A DNA stretch of 64,000 nucleotides from positions 4,544,399-4,608,398 of the forward strand of contig CM055314.2 of NCBI GenBank assembly GCA_029255685.2, written 5' to 3'. A model generated the notes under the pieces. That model worked only from the letters and a program-made list of their open reading frames with translations. It was not told the origin of the DNA and ran no database searches. Positions 46,251 to 56,098 of the stretch are shown in pieces. How positions within the stretch are numbered: the first letter of the stretch is position 1; every line of letters starts with the position of its first letter. Both the position numbers and the translations under genes were made by a program. Source of the DNA: Silene conica. Lineage: Eukaryota; Streptophyta; Magnoliopsida; Caryophyllales; Caryophyllaceae.

Positions 46251-46267
46251 TGGCGCCGTTGCCGGGG
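46251..46267 (+). other. Primer-binding site, tRNA-Asp type
   Basis: TGGCGCCGTTGCCGGGG is the reverse complement of CCA plus the 3' end of tRNA-Asp(GTC); it matches copy 1 in this window (22621-22692) perfectly. Confidence 0.9.
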
Positions 46268-46347
46268 AAGGCAATTGTTTTTTTTGTGTGCTTGTAACTA
46301 TTTCTTGTCATTTTTTTTTTACGGGTCTTGTGTCTTTTAGTTAGAAA

Positions 46348-47166
46348 ATGTGTTTTCATTTCCCCCAACAAGAGCATGAATTACTTCATCACTACTTTGA
46401 AAAGCTAGAGATATATTTGGTAAAACACCCATCTTTATGTAAGGGTCAAGGTTTTTGGGTTGGTCTCTTTCATAGTTTTAATCAAAGTACTCAAATAGAT
46501 GTTCAAGTAGAAAGCGAGGGTGGATTTTTCAAGTTGAAACATGAAAAGAAATGGGATGTGGTTGATCTTTTGGTTGAAAATTCCCGAAAACTTGAAATGA
46601 CTAACTCAACTTTAAATCTTACTCATTGTCTTGATACCCCAACAAATATTGAATTGAGTCCAAATGATGATATGGACAACTTTGATGATTCTAACTCTCT
46701 TACTTTTGATGTGAGTGCCCCAATTTATGATGAAGAAGATATCCATGACTTTGATTTGTTCACCTTGTCCTATATTGAACCCGACGTAGATTTTACCATA
46801 CCCCCACAATTTGATGATGACTTTTTGGGTGGAGATACGGGTGATATATTATGGGATTTAGATGACAATTTTGATCGGAATGGAGAAAACATGTTGGCTA
46901 AGATGACCCGATTGCATAAAGAACCATACCACGAGTATGTGGTTATTTTTGATATGCCAATAAAATCGGACGATATTGTTTTTCATGATTATATCTTTAT
47001 GAGGTATAGTTGGTTTCTTATCATTATAAGCTCTTATAGTAATTTAACTCACTCGTTTGATAGCTTATATGATCTTCTCCTAAGGGCATTGACATATTCC
47101 GATCTTAATTTGATTGTTATTTTGATTGAAGGGGTAGTACTGCGTGACCCCTTAATTGGTTCTTGA
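46348..47166 (+). CDS. Unknown 272-codon frame of the LTR element
   Basis: Open frame starting MCFHFPQQEHELLHHYFEKL. It has an acidic middle section (about residues 100-180, many D/E with FDD and DDNF motifs) and a hydrophobic C-terminal third (YSWFLIIISSYSNL, DLLLRALTYSDLNLIVILIEG). No gag zinc knuckle, protease or pol motif is visible. In related gypsy elements the region before the GGGAGGCAACCC motif is the end of the coding part, so this may be a collapsed gag/pol remainder or an element-specific protein. Function unknown; whether it is translated is unknown. Confidence 0.45.
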   Translation: MCFHFPQQEHELLHHYFEKLEIYLVKHPSLCKGQGFWVGLFHSFNQSTQIDVQVESEGGFFKLKHEKKWDVVDLLVENSRKLEMTNSTLNLTHCLDTPTNIELSPNDDMDNFDDSNSLTFDVSAPIYDEEDIHDFDLFTLSYIEPDVDFTIPPQFDDDFLGGDTGDILWDLDDNFDRNGENMLAKMTRLHKEPYHEYVVIFDMPIKSDDIVFHDYIFMRYSWFLIIISSYSNLTHSFDSLYDLLLRALTYSDLNLIVILIEGVVLRDPLIGS

Positions 47167-48648
47167 GCTTTTCTTGAGCTTTAATGATCGTCGTGCGGGA
47201 CTTTAAACCAGCGCTTACGGGAGGCAACCCGGTTTTTGTTATTTAACGCTTTTGCTTTAGTTTTGAATAAGGTAGTTTACATTTTCCCTACGGAGTTTCA
47301 TGGGTGGTGATGAGGCGGATTTACAAGTTTGGATGCTTTCTTTTGTGCGGTGTAATTTGAAGAAAAGAATAATACAACAACACCACAAAAAAAAAAAACA
47401 AAAACGAAAAAAAAAGAATGAGAAACAGGATGCAAGAACACATAGGAAAACACAATAAAACCAAACAAGAAGGAAACACGCGGGGGTGATAAGGACGTGC
47501 GGCCATGGCAGCACGATGCGGCTAAAACAGGCCGAGATTATGCCATGTGCGGCGGAATCCGCAATATGCGGGCAACGCAGCAAGTAGCGGCCATATTATT
47601 TCCATCCGAGAACAACAAAACAGCATCAAAGCTAACAACATCACACCATCAAGCAACATTCGTTCACTACCCACAACCGCGGTCTTCTCCTCTGACCCGC
47701 TCGCCGCTGCTCTCAGCCTCCATACTGCCAGCCGCGCCCAGCGGCTACCACCTCTCATCGCGGCCACCGCAGCGCCCAACGCTACGTCTCGTTTTCCCAG
47801 GTATTGCTCTCCCTTGTCTTGCTTCTTCTCCCATCATCCCAAAACAGAACAAATACACAATCAGCTACAAAAATTGACCAATTTGTAAACCAACATCTCC
47901 ATTGTTCTTCAATCTCAATTGCTCTCACACACTTCTCACCTCCTTGGTTCTAATCTTCAATTCCTTCTTCAATTTACCAATTTTCCTTGCCTTGATTCTC
48001 AATTTGTCGAATTTATGCTCAAGGGCAATTAAAGAAGCTAAATGGATAAGGTAGAGTTGAATTTCGAGATATCGCAGCCCACTATCACCAGTTTTGATGT
48101 TTCTAACCGACCCACACCAAATTGGCTTGTTATTTGTTAAAAACAAGTTGTTGATTTTCGAATTGGGTAAAACCCTAGTAATAGGGGACTCGAAATTTGG
48201 GATTGGCACGGTTGGTATTGTTTATGGTTGGGGGAGTATTGAAATTGTAAGGGAGTTATCGGAAATTGTAAGGGAGTTGTTGAGGGAGTCTTCTTGGTGT
48301 TATTGGGTAATGAGATGTTTTTGTTGAGAATTGTTGTCATTGTCGGGATGAGAACCACCTGTTGCCAAATTACACCCGTTTTTACCTCAAACAAACCCGG
48401 AAAAAAAAAAACCAAAAAAATAAAAAAAATCCAAAAAAAAAAGCCGGAAAAATAATACTTTCACCACATATTTCTTTTCCTTTTCCTTACCTTACTTTTA
48501 TTGTACCTCACATTGAGGGCAATGTGAAATTTTAAGCGTGGGGTAGGAAATACCTTATGTATATACATTATTTTCGTAAGAAAAAAAAAAAGAAAAAAAT
48601 GACAAAAAAAAAGTGAAAGAAAAAAAAAGGAAAAAAATAATATCCCGG

Positions 48649-48680
48649 CTAGGTGAAAACCCGCAAGGGCGGGCGCCTAG
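48649..48680 (+). ncRNA. Structured hairpin 1 (GNRA-capped)
   Basis: CTAGGTG - AAAA - CCC-GCAA-GGG - CGGG - CGCCTAG. The 7-bp outer stem closes fully (one T-G wobble); the inner CCC/GGG stem is capped by GCAA, a GNRA tetraloop. First of three alike in the LTR element. Confidence 0.65.
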
Positions 48681-48705
48681 GCAATATTGGGTAAATGGCC
48701 GAGGA

Positions 48706-48733
48706 CGGAGTGAAAACCCGAAAGGGCGCTCCG
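48706..48733 (+). ncRNA. Structured hairpin 2 (GNRA-capped)
   Basis: CGGAGTG - AAAA - CCC-GAAA-GGG - CGCTCCG. Outer stem sequence differs from hairpin 1 at several positions on both sides yet pairs over 7 bp; the tetraloop is GAAA, still GNRA. The 3' CGGG bulge is absent. Confidence 0.65.
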
Positions 48734-48786
48734 GGTAAAATGAAGAATTGAGTTGCGTGCCATGAGAGTAGTGTAAGGAATAAAAG

Positions 48787-48820
48787 CTAGATTGAAAACC
48801 CGCAAGGGTGGGCAATCTAG
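48787..48820 (+). ncRNA. Structured hairpin 3 (GNRA-capped)
   Basis: CTAGATTG - AAAA - CCC-GCAA-GGG - TGGG - CAATCTAG. Perfect 8-bp outer stem, third version of the same architecture. Confidence 0.65.
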
Positions 48821-49320
48821 GCAAAATGAGAGATTTAGGGGAAAAAAAAAATATAGTTACTTCGTTACTTATTCTATCTTGGAAATGGCGACATAAGGAG
48901 GTTTGAAGGGTGGTTCGGGTTAGGTTTATTGTTGCTTAGGAGAGATAAGAAGGGAATGAGTGGTGTTTGTTATGTATTTTAACATATACTACATTTTCCT
49001 TTTCATCTTCATATTTGGATGTGTATTTTGTGGTTGTATTGAGTTGTTCGGACGAAAGCAAGGGTCACATGGTCCTATTTGGATTTGTTTATGCATTTGC
49101 CTACTTGAGGAAGATCGTTAGAAGGAGAAGTGATAGTTGAGTGGCGATTTTCTGGTGTGCTTAGTGAATGGAATTAGGTTGGAGTAGGAGTGGGTTTGTG
49201 ATGTGTTTGAAGTTGAAGCAAGCTACTCACGTTTCGCTATTTAGGCCTTGGTGTGGGTTCTCTTTGACTTATCTTCGAGTTTTACTCGAGGACGAGTAAA
49301 GGTCTAAGCGTGGGGTAGTT

Positions 49321-50693
49321 TGATTAGTCTATTTTAGTAGAATTTAATAAAGGTTATTTTGATGATTAATTGATGGATTGGGAAGTATTTTATTGGATTT
49401 TAGTGCATATGTCTTTGGTGTTGGTTTGAGATGGAATTGTGCATTTTCATGGGATAAATGGATTGATTTCTGTTTAGTAATGAAGATGGATTCTTTATAA
49501 GTTGGTATTGGGCTAAAGATGTTATGTGAGTGGATTTTAAAGCAAGTCAAAGCCCAAAGACTAAGACAAAGCATTGAAACTTCCAAGGCAAAGTGACATT
49601 GGATTCCATGTATTCCAACTCTTTTATGCTCAACATTGGATTCCATCTCTTCTATGACACAACAATATGACATAATGAATTCCAACAACTCCTTAATTCT
49701 CCATTATTTTGACAATTATGTTCATTCTTTATGAGAGGTTATGGAGATACTCATTTATGGGACTTTATAATTATGTTCTTTGAAGACCTATAAAAAGAGG
49801 TATTGTTGATCAATGGAGGGACACTTCTTACACACTTCTCATATTGATACATTCTCTACATTTTAATCATTAGAATTTCTACAGTTTATTTAGTTAGTTT
49901 TATTTGTATGGAAGAGTAAGTTATTCGTCTTGGATCAAGCAATTGAAACAAATGAATTAGTGTTTTGTAAGACTCTTTACTCTATATTTTTATCTCTTGA
50001 ATATTGATTTTTATTCTCAATTCATTATTACGATTATCGATAGTTTTTACTAGTTTGATCACCTAGTTTATATTATCTATAATCTATTGCTAGTTTAGGA
50101 ATTTGAATCTTTTGTTCAATTACCTAGACATTAGTAGCAACTATTGTTCATCAATTGTATGCTTTTCATCGTTGTTGAATTGTAGGAGAATAATAATCAT
50201 ATGAATTAAAGTGTAGAACCGCTTGTGTATGCATTTGTTCTTCTTTGTTGGCTTCTCTAGTTATAACCTATGGCATGATTAAATTTAGATACGCTTGGAC
50301 TAGATTGTCATCACCATAAGGGTTGTTTATGTGCGCTTTTCGCAGTGAACAACTAAAAATAAGGAGAAGTAGAAAATCATGTTTTCACAACAAAGTATTC
50401 AAGAGTAAATAGAGTTTAAAAGTGTCAATGATCAAACCTATATCATTTGTGGAAATTGTAAGACCTAAGACTTCTTTTTATAATTTCATTCATTCTAATA
50501 TTTTAATATTTTACTTTGTAGACTTAGATTCAAAACCACAAACACCCCCCAATTAGTTACATTAGAATTATTTACAAACACACACACTAAACATAGACCT
50601 TCCTTGTGGGATCGACCCCTACTTACCCTTGCTATTGTTAGAGTTTGTAGTGGATAAAATTGTTAATTTGGAGACTCGCGACAAGTCTAGCCA
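49321..50693 (+). repeat. 3' LTR (1,373 bp)
   Basis: Same length and ends as the 5' LTR. A 114-codon minus-strand frame is identical in both LTRs and is not considered a gene. Confidence 0.95.
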
Positions 50694-50949
50694 GCGTGTG
50701 TCCGTGGAGTGTCGATGTCGGACACGGTACGACTCATTACGAGATGTGTCCGTGTTACCCAACTAAGTACCACTATGCCACTTAGAGATCAATGAGTAAT
50801 TCTCTCCTTAAGTTTTACTTATTCTATTAAAGCTTATCCGAGCCATGACCCATCCGGCCCGGGAATAGCTTCGTCCTTGATTGATTGACAGGGCGGCTTT
50901 TAGGGGGTGCGGGCCGCGCGGTCAAAATCTAGTAAGGTAGTATAGTCTC

Positions 50950-51460
50950 TAGGGTGAGCAAAACCGTATACCCAGGTATGCGGTTTTAAAAATCGGAAAT
51001 AACACTATACAGATCCGACACGGTTTAACCGATATACGGTTTTCGGATACCCGGAAAAACGTGTATACGGAATCCGTATATACGGATACAGTTAGGTGAG
51101 AAATGCTCAATTAAACATTGTAGTTATTCAAGTGCTAACTGCTAAGAATAACATCTAACGTGTCTACATCTGCTGAAGGACTAATTTTTTATTTACTGAG
51201 ATAAGTTAGTAAAATAAGTCATAAAAAACATTAAGAGTGGAAGTTGAAACACGAACTTTGCGATTTTTTTATTTTTTTAATCAAAAATTTCAAACCGTGT
51301 CGAAACCGTATAGACAGTTTCATTTTTGTCCGACCCGCATTCGGTACGGTTTACAGATTTCCGTATCGTATACACCGAAATCCGTGTAATTCAAACCGCG
51401 TACCGTATCGTATTCGTATTCGTATTATAAAACCGTATCGTAATTTTTTGATCACCCCTA
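50950..51460. mobile_element. hAT-type MITE
   Basis: Ends TAGGGTGAGCAAAACCGTAT and reverse-complement TAGGGGTGATCAAAAAAT; flanks ATAGTCTC / TTAGTCTC (7 of 8 match). Interior full of 'ccgtatacgg' palindromes; no coding. Confidence 0.8.
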
Positions 51461-51619
51461 TTAGTCTCAATGCATGAACTCAGTCACGTGAGGGTCACCT
51501 CCATGGCTTCCTAATCAAACTGCTTTTTCCTAAACAAACCCGATTTCCTAAACAAAGACGGAATCCCAGGCAGTACCAAATTAGGCAACTCTTTCCTAAT
51601 CAAACCCAATCTACGTCGC

Positions 51620-51626
51620 TATATAA
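51620..51626 (+). promoter_or_regulatory. TATA box of ubiquitin-RUB gene
   Basis: TATATAA within 'gctatataaaccc', about 160 nt before the ATG, leaving a leader of roughly 130 nt. Confidence 0.6.
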
Positions 51627-51784
51627 ACCCAATTACTCCGCCTTCACAATAACTATCACAAGCGGAATTACTTTCTCACATACGAATTTTCCTCTTTGGC
51701 ATACACTTTTCCATCTTCTCCCAATCTCCCTCGACTATATTTGATTATTTTCTAGTTGCTCGAAAACAACACAAGATCGTGAAG

Positions 51785-52270
51785 ATGATGCAGATATTCG
51801 TGAAAACCTTAACCGGCAAGACGATAACCATAGAAGTCGAACCATCTGACTCAATCAGCAACATTAAGTCCAAAATCCATGTGAAACCGGGCATCCCAGC
51901 GATCCCACCTTACAAGCAACGCCTTATATTTGCAGGTAAGCAACTTGAAGACGACCGCACCGTAGCATACTACGATATCCAGAAGGAGTCCACTCTTCAC
52001 CTCGTCCTACGCTTTCCCGGTGGTGCCACCATCAAGGTTATGACTCTCACCGGCAAGGAGATCACAATTGATATCGAACCCAGTGATACTATTGACCGTC
52101 TCAAGGAGCGCGTTGCGCAGAAGGAAGGTATTCCTCCAGTTCAACAACGGTTGATTTATGGCGGGAAACAGCTTGCTGATGATAGGACTGCTAACGAGTA
52201 TAATATTGAAGGTGGCTCTGTTATTCATCTTGTTCTTGCTCTTCGTGGTGGCCGTGGCTGTATTGTTTAG
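51785..52270 (+). CDS. Divergent ubiquitin-RUB (NEDD8) fusion protein
   Basis: Intronless, 161 aa if the first ATG (51785) is used; the second ATG (51788) gives the canonical MQIFVK start. Plants make RUB/NEDD8 as a ubiquitin-RUB fusion that is cleaved after each Gly-Gly. The first domain ([20 protein letters not shown]...) keeps [11 protein letters not shown] and the K48 equivalent but has a three-residue insertion around [15 protein letters not shown], and its tail is LRFPGG instead of LRLRGG. The second domain ([20 protein letters not shown]...[22 protein letters not shown]) is clearly RUB-type, including the Ala at position 72 that separates RUB from ubiquitin. Between them the sequence is GGAT-IKV where M would begin RUB. 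C-terminal extension RGCIV. Promoter-like TATA and leader suggest it is expressed, but the ubiquitin half may not process or conjugate normally. Confidence 0.88.
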   Translation: MMQIFVKTLTGKTITIEVEPSDSISNIKSKIHVKPGIPAIPPYKQRLIFAGKQLEDDRTVAYYDIQKESTLHLVLRFPGGATIKVMTLTGKEITIDIEPSDTIDRLKERVAQKEGIPPVQQRLIYGGKQLADDRTANEYNIEGGSVIHLVLALRGGRGCIV

Positions 52271-52426
52271 TCACATTCATATCATCAATTTAGGCTACTT
52301 ATTATTAGTTTTCCAGAATTTGTATTCAATTGAGTCAAGAAAACTTTTATTATTGTCTGAAATCGTTGTATTCGTTTGTTAGAGTACGAGTAGCTTTTTA
52401 ATTAGCGTTTTAATGTCAGTTTCAAA

Positions 52427-52457
52427 TTATTTTATTTATTTATTTATTTATTTATTC
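52427..52457. repeat. (TTTA)n microsatellite
   Basis: About seven tetranucleotide units in the 3' region of the ubiquitin-RUB gene. Confidence 0.9.
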
Positions 52458-52630
52458 CAGAACCTTAAAAGTTTATTCAAAATATTAGCCAGGCAAAGTC
52501 GATTACGTTATCACTGGGTTCTCTCTTACAAATTTACAAAAGTTTTAATGAAAAATAGGAAGGACCAAAATCGCGAAAGACTAGGGCGGCTTCCTCTCTT
52601 TACTATTTTGCCAATATCTTTTGGAAAACA

Positions 52631-52822
52631 AAATTCTCACTTGCGACGGGTTTATCCGTCTTAAGCTTACGATGGGTTAAGTAATGCCCATGTGGACTGT
52701 ATAAGACAAAATCAAAATGCGTAGAAAGAAACAAACTGTTTCGTCTTATTCTCCCACATGGATAGTACTTACCCCGTCGCAAGCTTGTGACGGATAAACC
52801 CGTCACAAGCGAAACTTGTTGG
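52631..52822. mobile_element. Mutator-like MITE (GACGG family)
   Basis: AATTCTCACTTGCGACGGG... and ...CCGTCACAAGCGAAACTTG are inverted; flanks TTTTGGAAAACA at 52619-52630 and 52823-52834 are identical over 12 bp, of which 9-10 are probably the target duplication. Confidence 0.78.
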
Positions 52823-53418
52823 TTTTGGAAAACAAGAGCGAGGAAAACTGCGAACTTTTCCAGCGGCTTCACTTAAAAACGCGAAATTTTTAGAAAACCG
52901 ATGACGTGGACCCATTGGCCCCAAATAGTTTGAGACCGAGTGGATATTTATTGGATAAAAGAACGGGATAAAAATTACTCGTAAAAATTAATATAATTGT
53001 CATTCCAATAATTGTCATTCTAATCACCTTTAGTTATATTCCTATGAGTTTTAATAAGATAGCTCATGGTCTCGCGCAGCGGGCTATGAGAAAGTAGGAT
53101 AACTGTATTTACGGCTGTAAAAAAAGAACGTAAACTAAACGATAATAAAATGTAACTAAAAGTGTAATTGAGAGTAAAATTCGATTCTTACACGTGTTAT
53201 AGTGCACTCAAAAAAATAAAAATAATTGTCTTTTGGATCATGTAAGCAAATCTCGAATTAAGTTTGAATCAGTCGGGTTAGTTCAAATTTAGAGCTCAAT
53301 AATTTGAATCAATTGAGATGGACCGAGTTTCCAAGGTCTACTTGAGAAGTTTAGAGTGCAAATCATAAATGGAGCACAAATTGTTACAGAGTATAAAAGA
53401 CAGTCATATAAATGCAAG

Positions 53419-53905
53419 TTCTTATTTCAGACCGTCATTTTTTAATCTGAAATTCAGACGGACTTATTGTAGCCATTTTTACGATAAAATGTTACCATGT
53501 CTTGATATAATGTTATCATTTTTCAGGGTAAAGAGTAACTAATTTACGATATACTCCCTCCATTCATATCCACTTTGCACCTTTGTTTTTTCACGTTTGC
53601 CAACGCACGTTTTACGTGCTAAATATCTTTAGCTACGTATTCGCAAAAATTATAAAAGTTAGATATTTTCAATGTACTCGTGAAGACGAATCAAACAAGA
53701 TCCCGCATGAATATATTTTCTCTTACATATTAGGAGAAAATTGATACCGAACGTTGATTTGTAAATAGTGTACAAAATCCAAAAGTACCATTTGGATTTG
53801 AATGGAGGGAGTAACATTTTGTTATTAAATGGTTACATACTATTCAAAAAATGGTGACATTTTGGTCCCTCTGAAATAAGACGGTCTGAAGCAAGAATTT
53901 CTGAT
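53419..53905. mobile_element. Mutator-like MITE carrying a nested Stowaway
   Basis: AAGTTCTTATTTCAGACCGTC (from about 53421) is inverted at GACGGTCTGAAGCAAGAATTTC (to about 53902). A Stowaway (53554-53811) sits inside. Target duplication only partly visible (ATAAAT). Confidence 0.65.
53554..53811. mobile_element. Stowaway MITE 6 (nested)
   Basis: CTCCCTCCATTCATATCCA... and ...TTGAATGGAGGGAG with TA flanks. Confidence 0.93.
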
Positions 53906-53930
53906 AAATAAAAGAGCAGCCATAAATCAA

Positions 53931-54647
53931 GGGATGTACTAAATCCCGCACATGATTTTACTAAAATCCCGCACTTATTTCTTGTCCATTCCAACTTTAC
54001 CCCTTTCATTTCCACCACAAAACAAAAGTCTAAACTAATTTAGAAGAGAGAAAGGAGAAAAGCACTGTGCGACGACTACAACGCGATGACAGAAACCAAT
54101 GACAACGACGTGAGCCTATCGTCCACCAGCGATAACGTGGGTGCACAGGACACAAGCGGCGACTCAATCATAGAACATCGGCCTGTTCGACGCGCTAACG
54201 ACTACAGTTGGGGCCCAAACCCTAGACAGCCTGCACGACCGGTTCGACGCACTGACGACTATAGCGTGGGCTCAGGGATACGAGACAACGGTGAAGAGTT
54301 TAATTTGTCCTGAAGACCACGATGATAACTCGACCGTACACCACCGGTTCGACACGTAACCAATAAAATTAGGGACGGAAGTTGGGTAATCGCGCGCACA
54401 TCCAGGGATTGAGAGGGTAATGCGGTCGATGACTTGATGAGCGATGGCGTCGGGATGAGTAAGGGGGGAATGAGCTGAGGTGAGGGGTGGTCAGAGTAGT
54501 GAGGGAAATGGGGTTCCGTGAAGAGGATGATATTTTTAGGTTTTTTCTTTTTCTTTTTTCCTTTTTGTTTGGGAAGGGGTAGGAAAGGAATAAATTGACA
54601 AAATGTGTAGGATATAGTAAAAACATGTGTTGGATTTAGCAATTACG
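53931..54647. mobile_element. TIR element, 'TAAATCCCGCACATG' family, copy 2
   Basis: Left end GGGATGTACTAAATCCCG and right end (reverse) CGTAATTGCTAAATCC; flanks TAAATCAA at 53923-53930 and 54648-54655. Interior unlike copy 1: GC-richer with a 75-codon frame (54086-54313) containing repeated 'VRRxDDYS' blocks, possibly captured DNA. Confidence 0.72.
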
Positions 54648-54799
54648 TAAATCAATACTGTACTAAACTTTATTCTCTGTTTGAAGCAGCACACGGCACC
54701 CGGCACCCGGCATATTAGAGAGAAGAGATGCAAAGGTTGTGGAGAAGATACATTCATCCAGGTTTCCATGGTATTCTACTCTACTCGACTGCAACTTCA

Positions 54800-55720
54800 A
54801 ATTTTTTTTCTTTTTTTTTTTTTTTTTTGGCAATGGAAAAAACAAGGTTTATACAACCGGCATTTGACTCATTTGGTCAAATGTACTTTTAATTCTGAAA
54901 CGATAAACAAAGACATAATAGTAAATACATCGGATACTAAACATGTGTTGATGACTATCGACTGATGTAGTCCCGAAGCCACCATCTTTATCCTCCACTT
55001 TCCCGAGGGGGTGAACAGGGCTTGCCAAACGACAGGTACAAACATTACTCAGCAGAAACCTCGGATACCAACGAGTCCCGTGATCCAAAGAGAGGGAGCA
55101 AAGTGTACTTACGCCACAAGGACGTAGAAAGAAAAAGAGGGACAAAGACCATAATAATCTATGTCTAACGGAGCGAAAACTCCTACACTTTGAGAACCAC
55201 TCAAAACGGGTACGTAAACCAAAGACCGAGCCAGTGAGCATTGAGGAACCTGACAATAAGATAAGCCATGTACCCATGACCTTCCAAGACGGCCACATAA
55301 ACATGGAAACAACACACCTCCAACGCAAAACTACTAATGTCGTTTTTATTTTGCAAGACGGAACTAACAAACTATTCTTAAAAACTATCAACAGTGGGTT
55401 AAAAAACCACCGCAACCAAGCCAACCAAAAACACAACCAAACAACCCGTGAACCTCCCCCCACCACCCACGAACAAGGGCCAACACCCCACAGACCCATC
55501 CACACCCCCACCACGCAGACTCAAACCACTGTCCCGAAACTGCCTCACACGGACACCACAGACCCATCCTTTGGCAAATTACTTCATTGATTCTTTAGGT
55601 TTTTCTCAAAGTCGGTCTCTCAATTTCTCACCACAATTCTTCGTTCAAGGAGTGGAATCGAGGTATAGTTTGTTTGTAACCTCCGGTAATCTTCAATTAT
55701 ACCTTTCGTTTTGACCAAAA
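54800..55720 (-). mobile_element. Probable reverse-oriented retroposon remnant
   Basis: A 25-30 nt T-rich tract (54800-54828) looks like the poly-A tail of a minus-strand retroposon. The body (to about 55720) has C/A-rich and charged low-complexity frames but no recognisable LINE domain. Classification is inference. Confidence 0.35.
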
Positions 55721-56098
55721 AAATTACAATTAATCTCCACTGGACTTTTAGTGCAAAATGATAAATCATTTCAGTTATAAATCTTATAATCACTACAAAT
55801 ATCGGATCAACCCGCTAAGAATTGAATAAACAGATGCAGATTTCATAACTAGTTACCGCGACTGCCTTCTCTTGTAGCCTCGTATACACGAAAGGCTTTT
55901 ACAATGGTGTTACACTAAATGATGCCCCTTCTATCAGATGCTTAACATCCGAAATCATAAGCACCATCTACAAATGTTACATACAAAATGATACAACAAT
56001 TGACGCGTACAGGTACGAATAAAAACTACATGATCATACATCTGTGATACTGGAACAGATGAACAAAATGGTTGTCGTCGTAACTGAGAAAACAGCTA
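55721..56098. other. 3' flank of the right-hand gene
   Basis: No further exon seen; presumably includes the 3'UTR of the minus-strand gene ending at 56099. Confidence 0.45.

Larger units (their letters stand above)
44873..50693 (+). mobile_element. Young non-autonomous Ty3/gypsy-type LTR retrotransposon
   Basis: 5,821 bp bounded by 1,373-bp LTRs and 5-bp target duplication GCGTG (44868-44872, 50694-50698). A primer site complementary to tRNA-Asp lies 5 nt after the left LTR (46251-46267). The interior (3,075 bp) lacks protease, RT, RNase H and integrase. It has a 272-codon frame, the AGCGCTTACGGGAGGCAACCCGG motif (47210-47232) and the CTCGAGGACGAG...GTGGGG segment before the 3' LTR, both typical of Tat/Athila/Ogre-type gypsy elements. 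Movement would need proteins from a relative. Confidence 0.95.

Noticed and set aside
47257-47888. Overlapping frames on both strands in the LTR-element interior
   Set aside because: Mutually overlapping, low-complexity, no conserved motif; not supported as genes.
51779-51784. Upstream start for the ubiquitin-RUB frame
   Set aside because: The codon at 51779 is GTG; the first ATG is at 51785.
54849-55514. 221-codon minus-strand frame
   Set aside because: Trp/Leu/Val-rich low-complexity composition without domains; likely antisense to C/A-rich repeat DNA.
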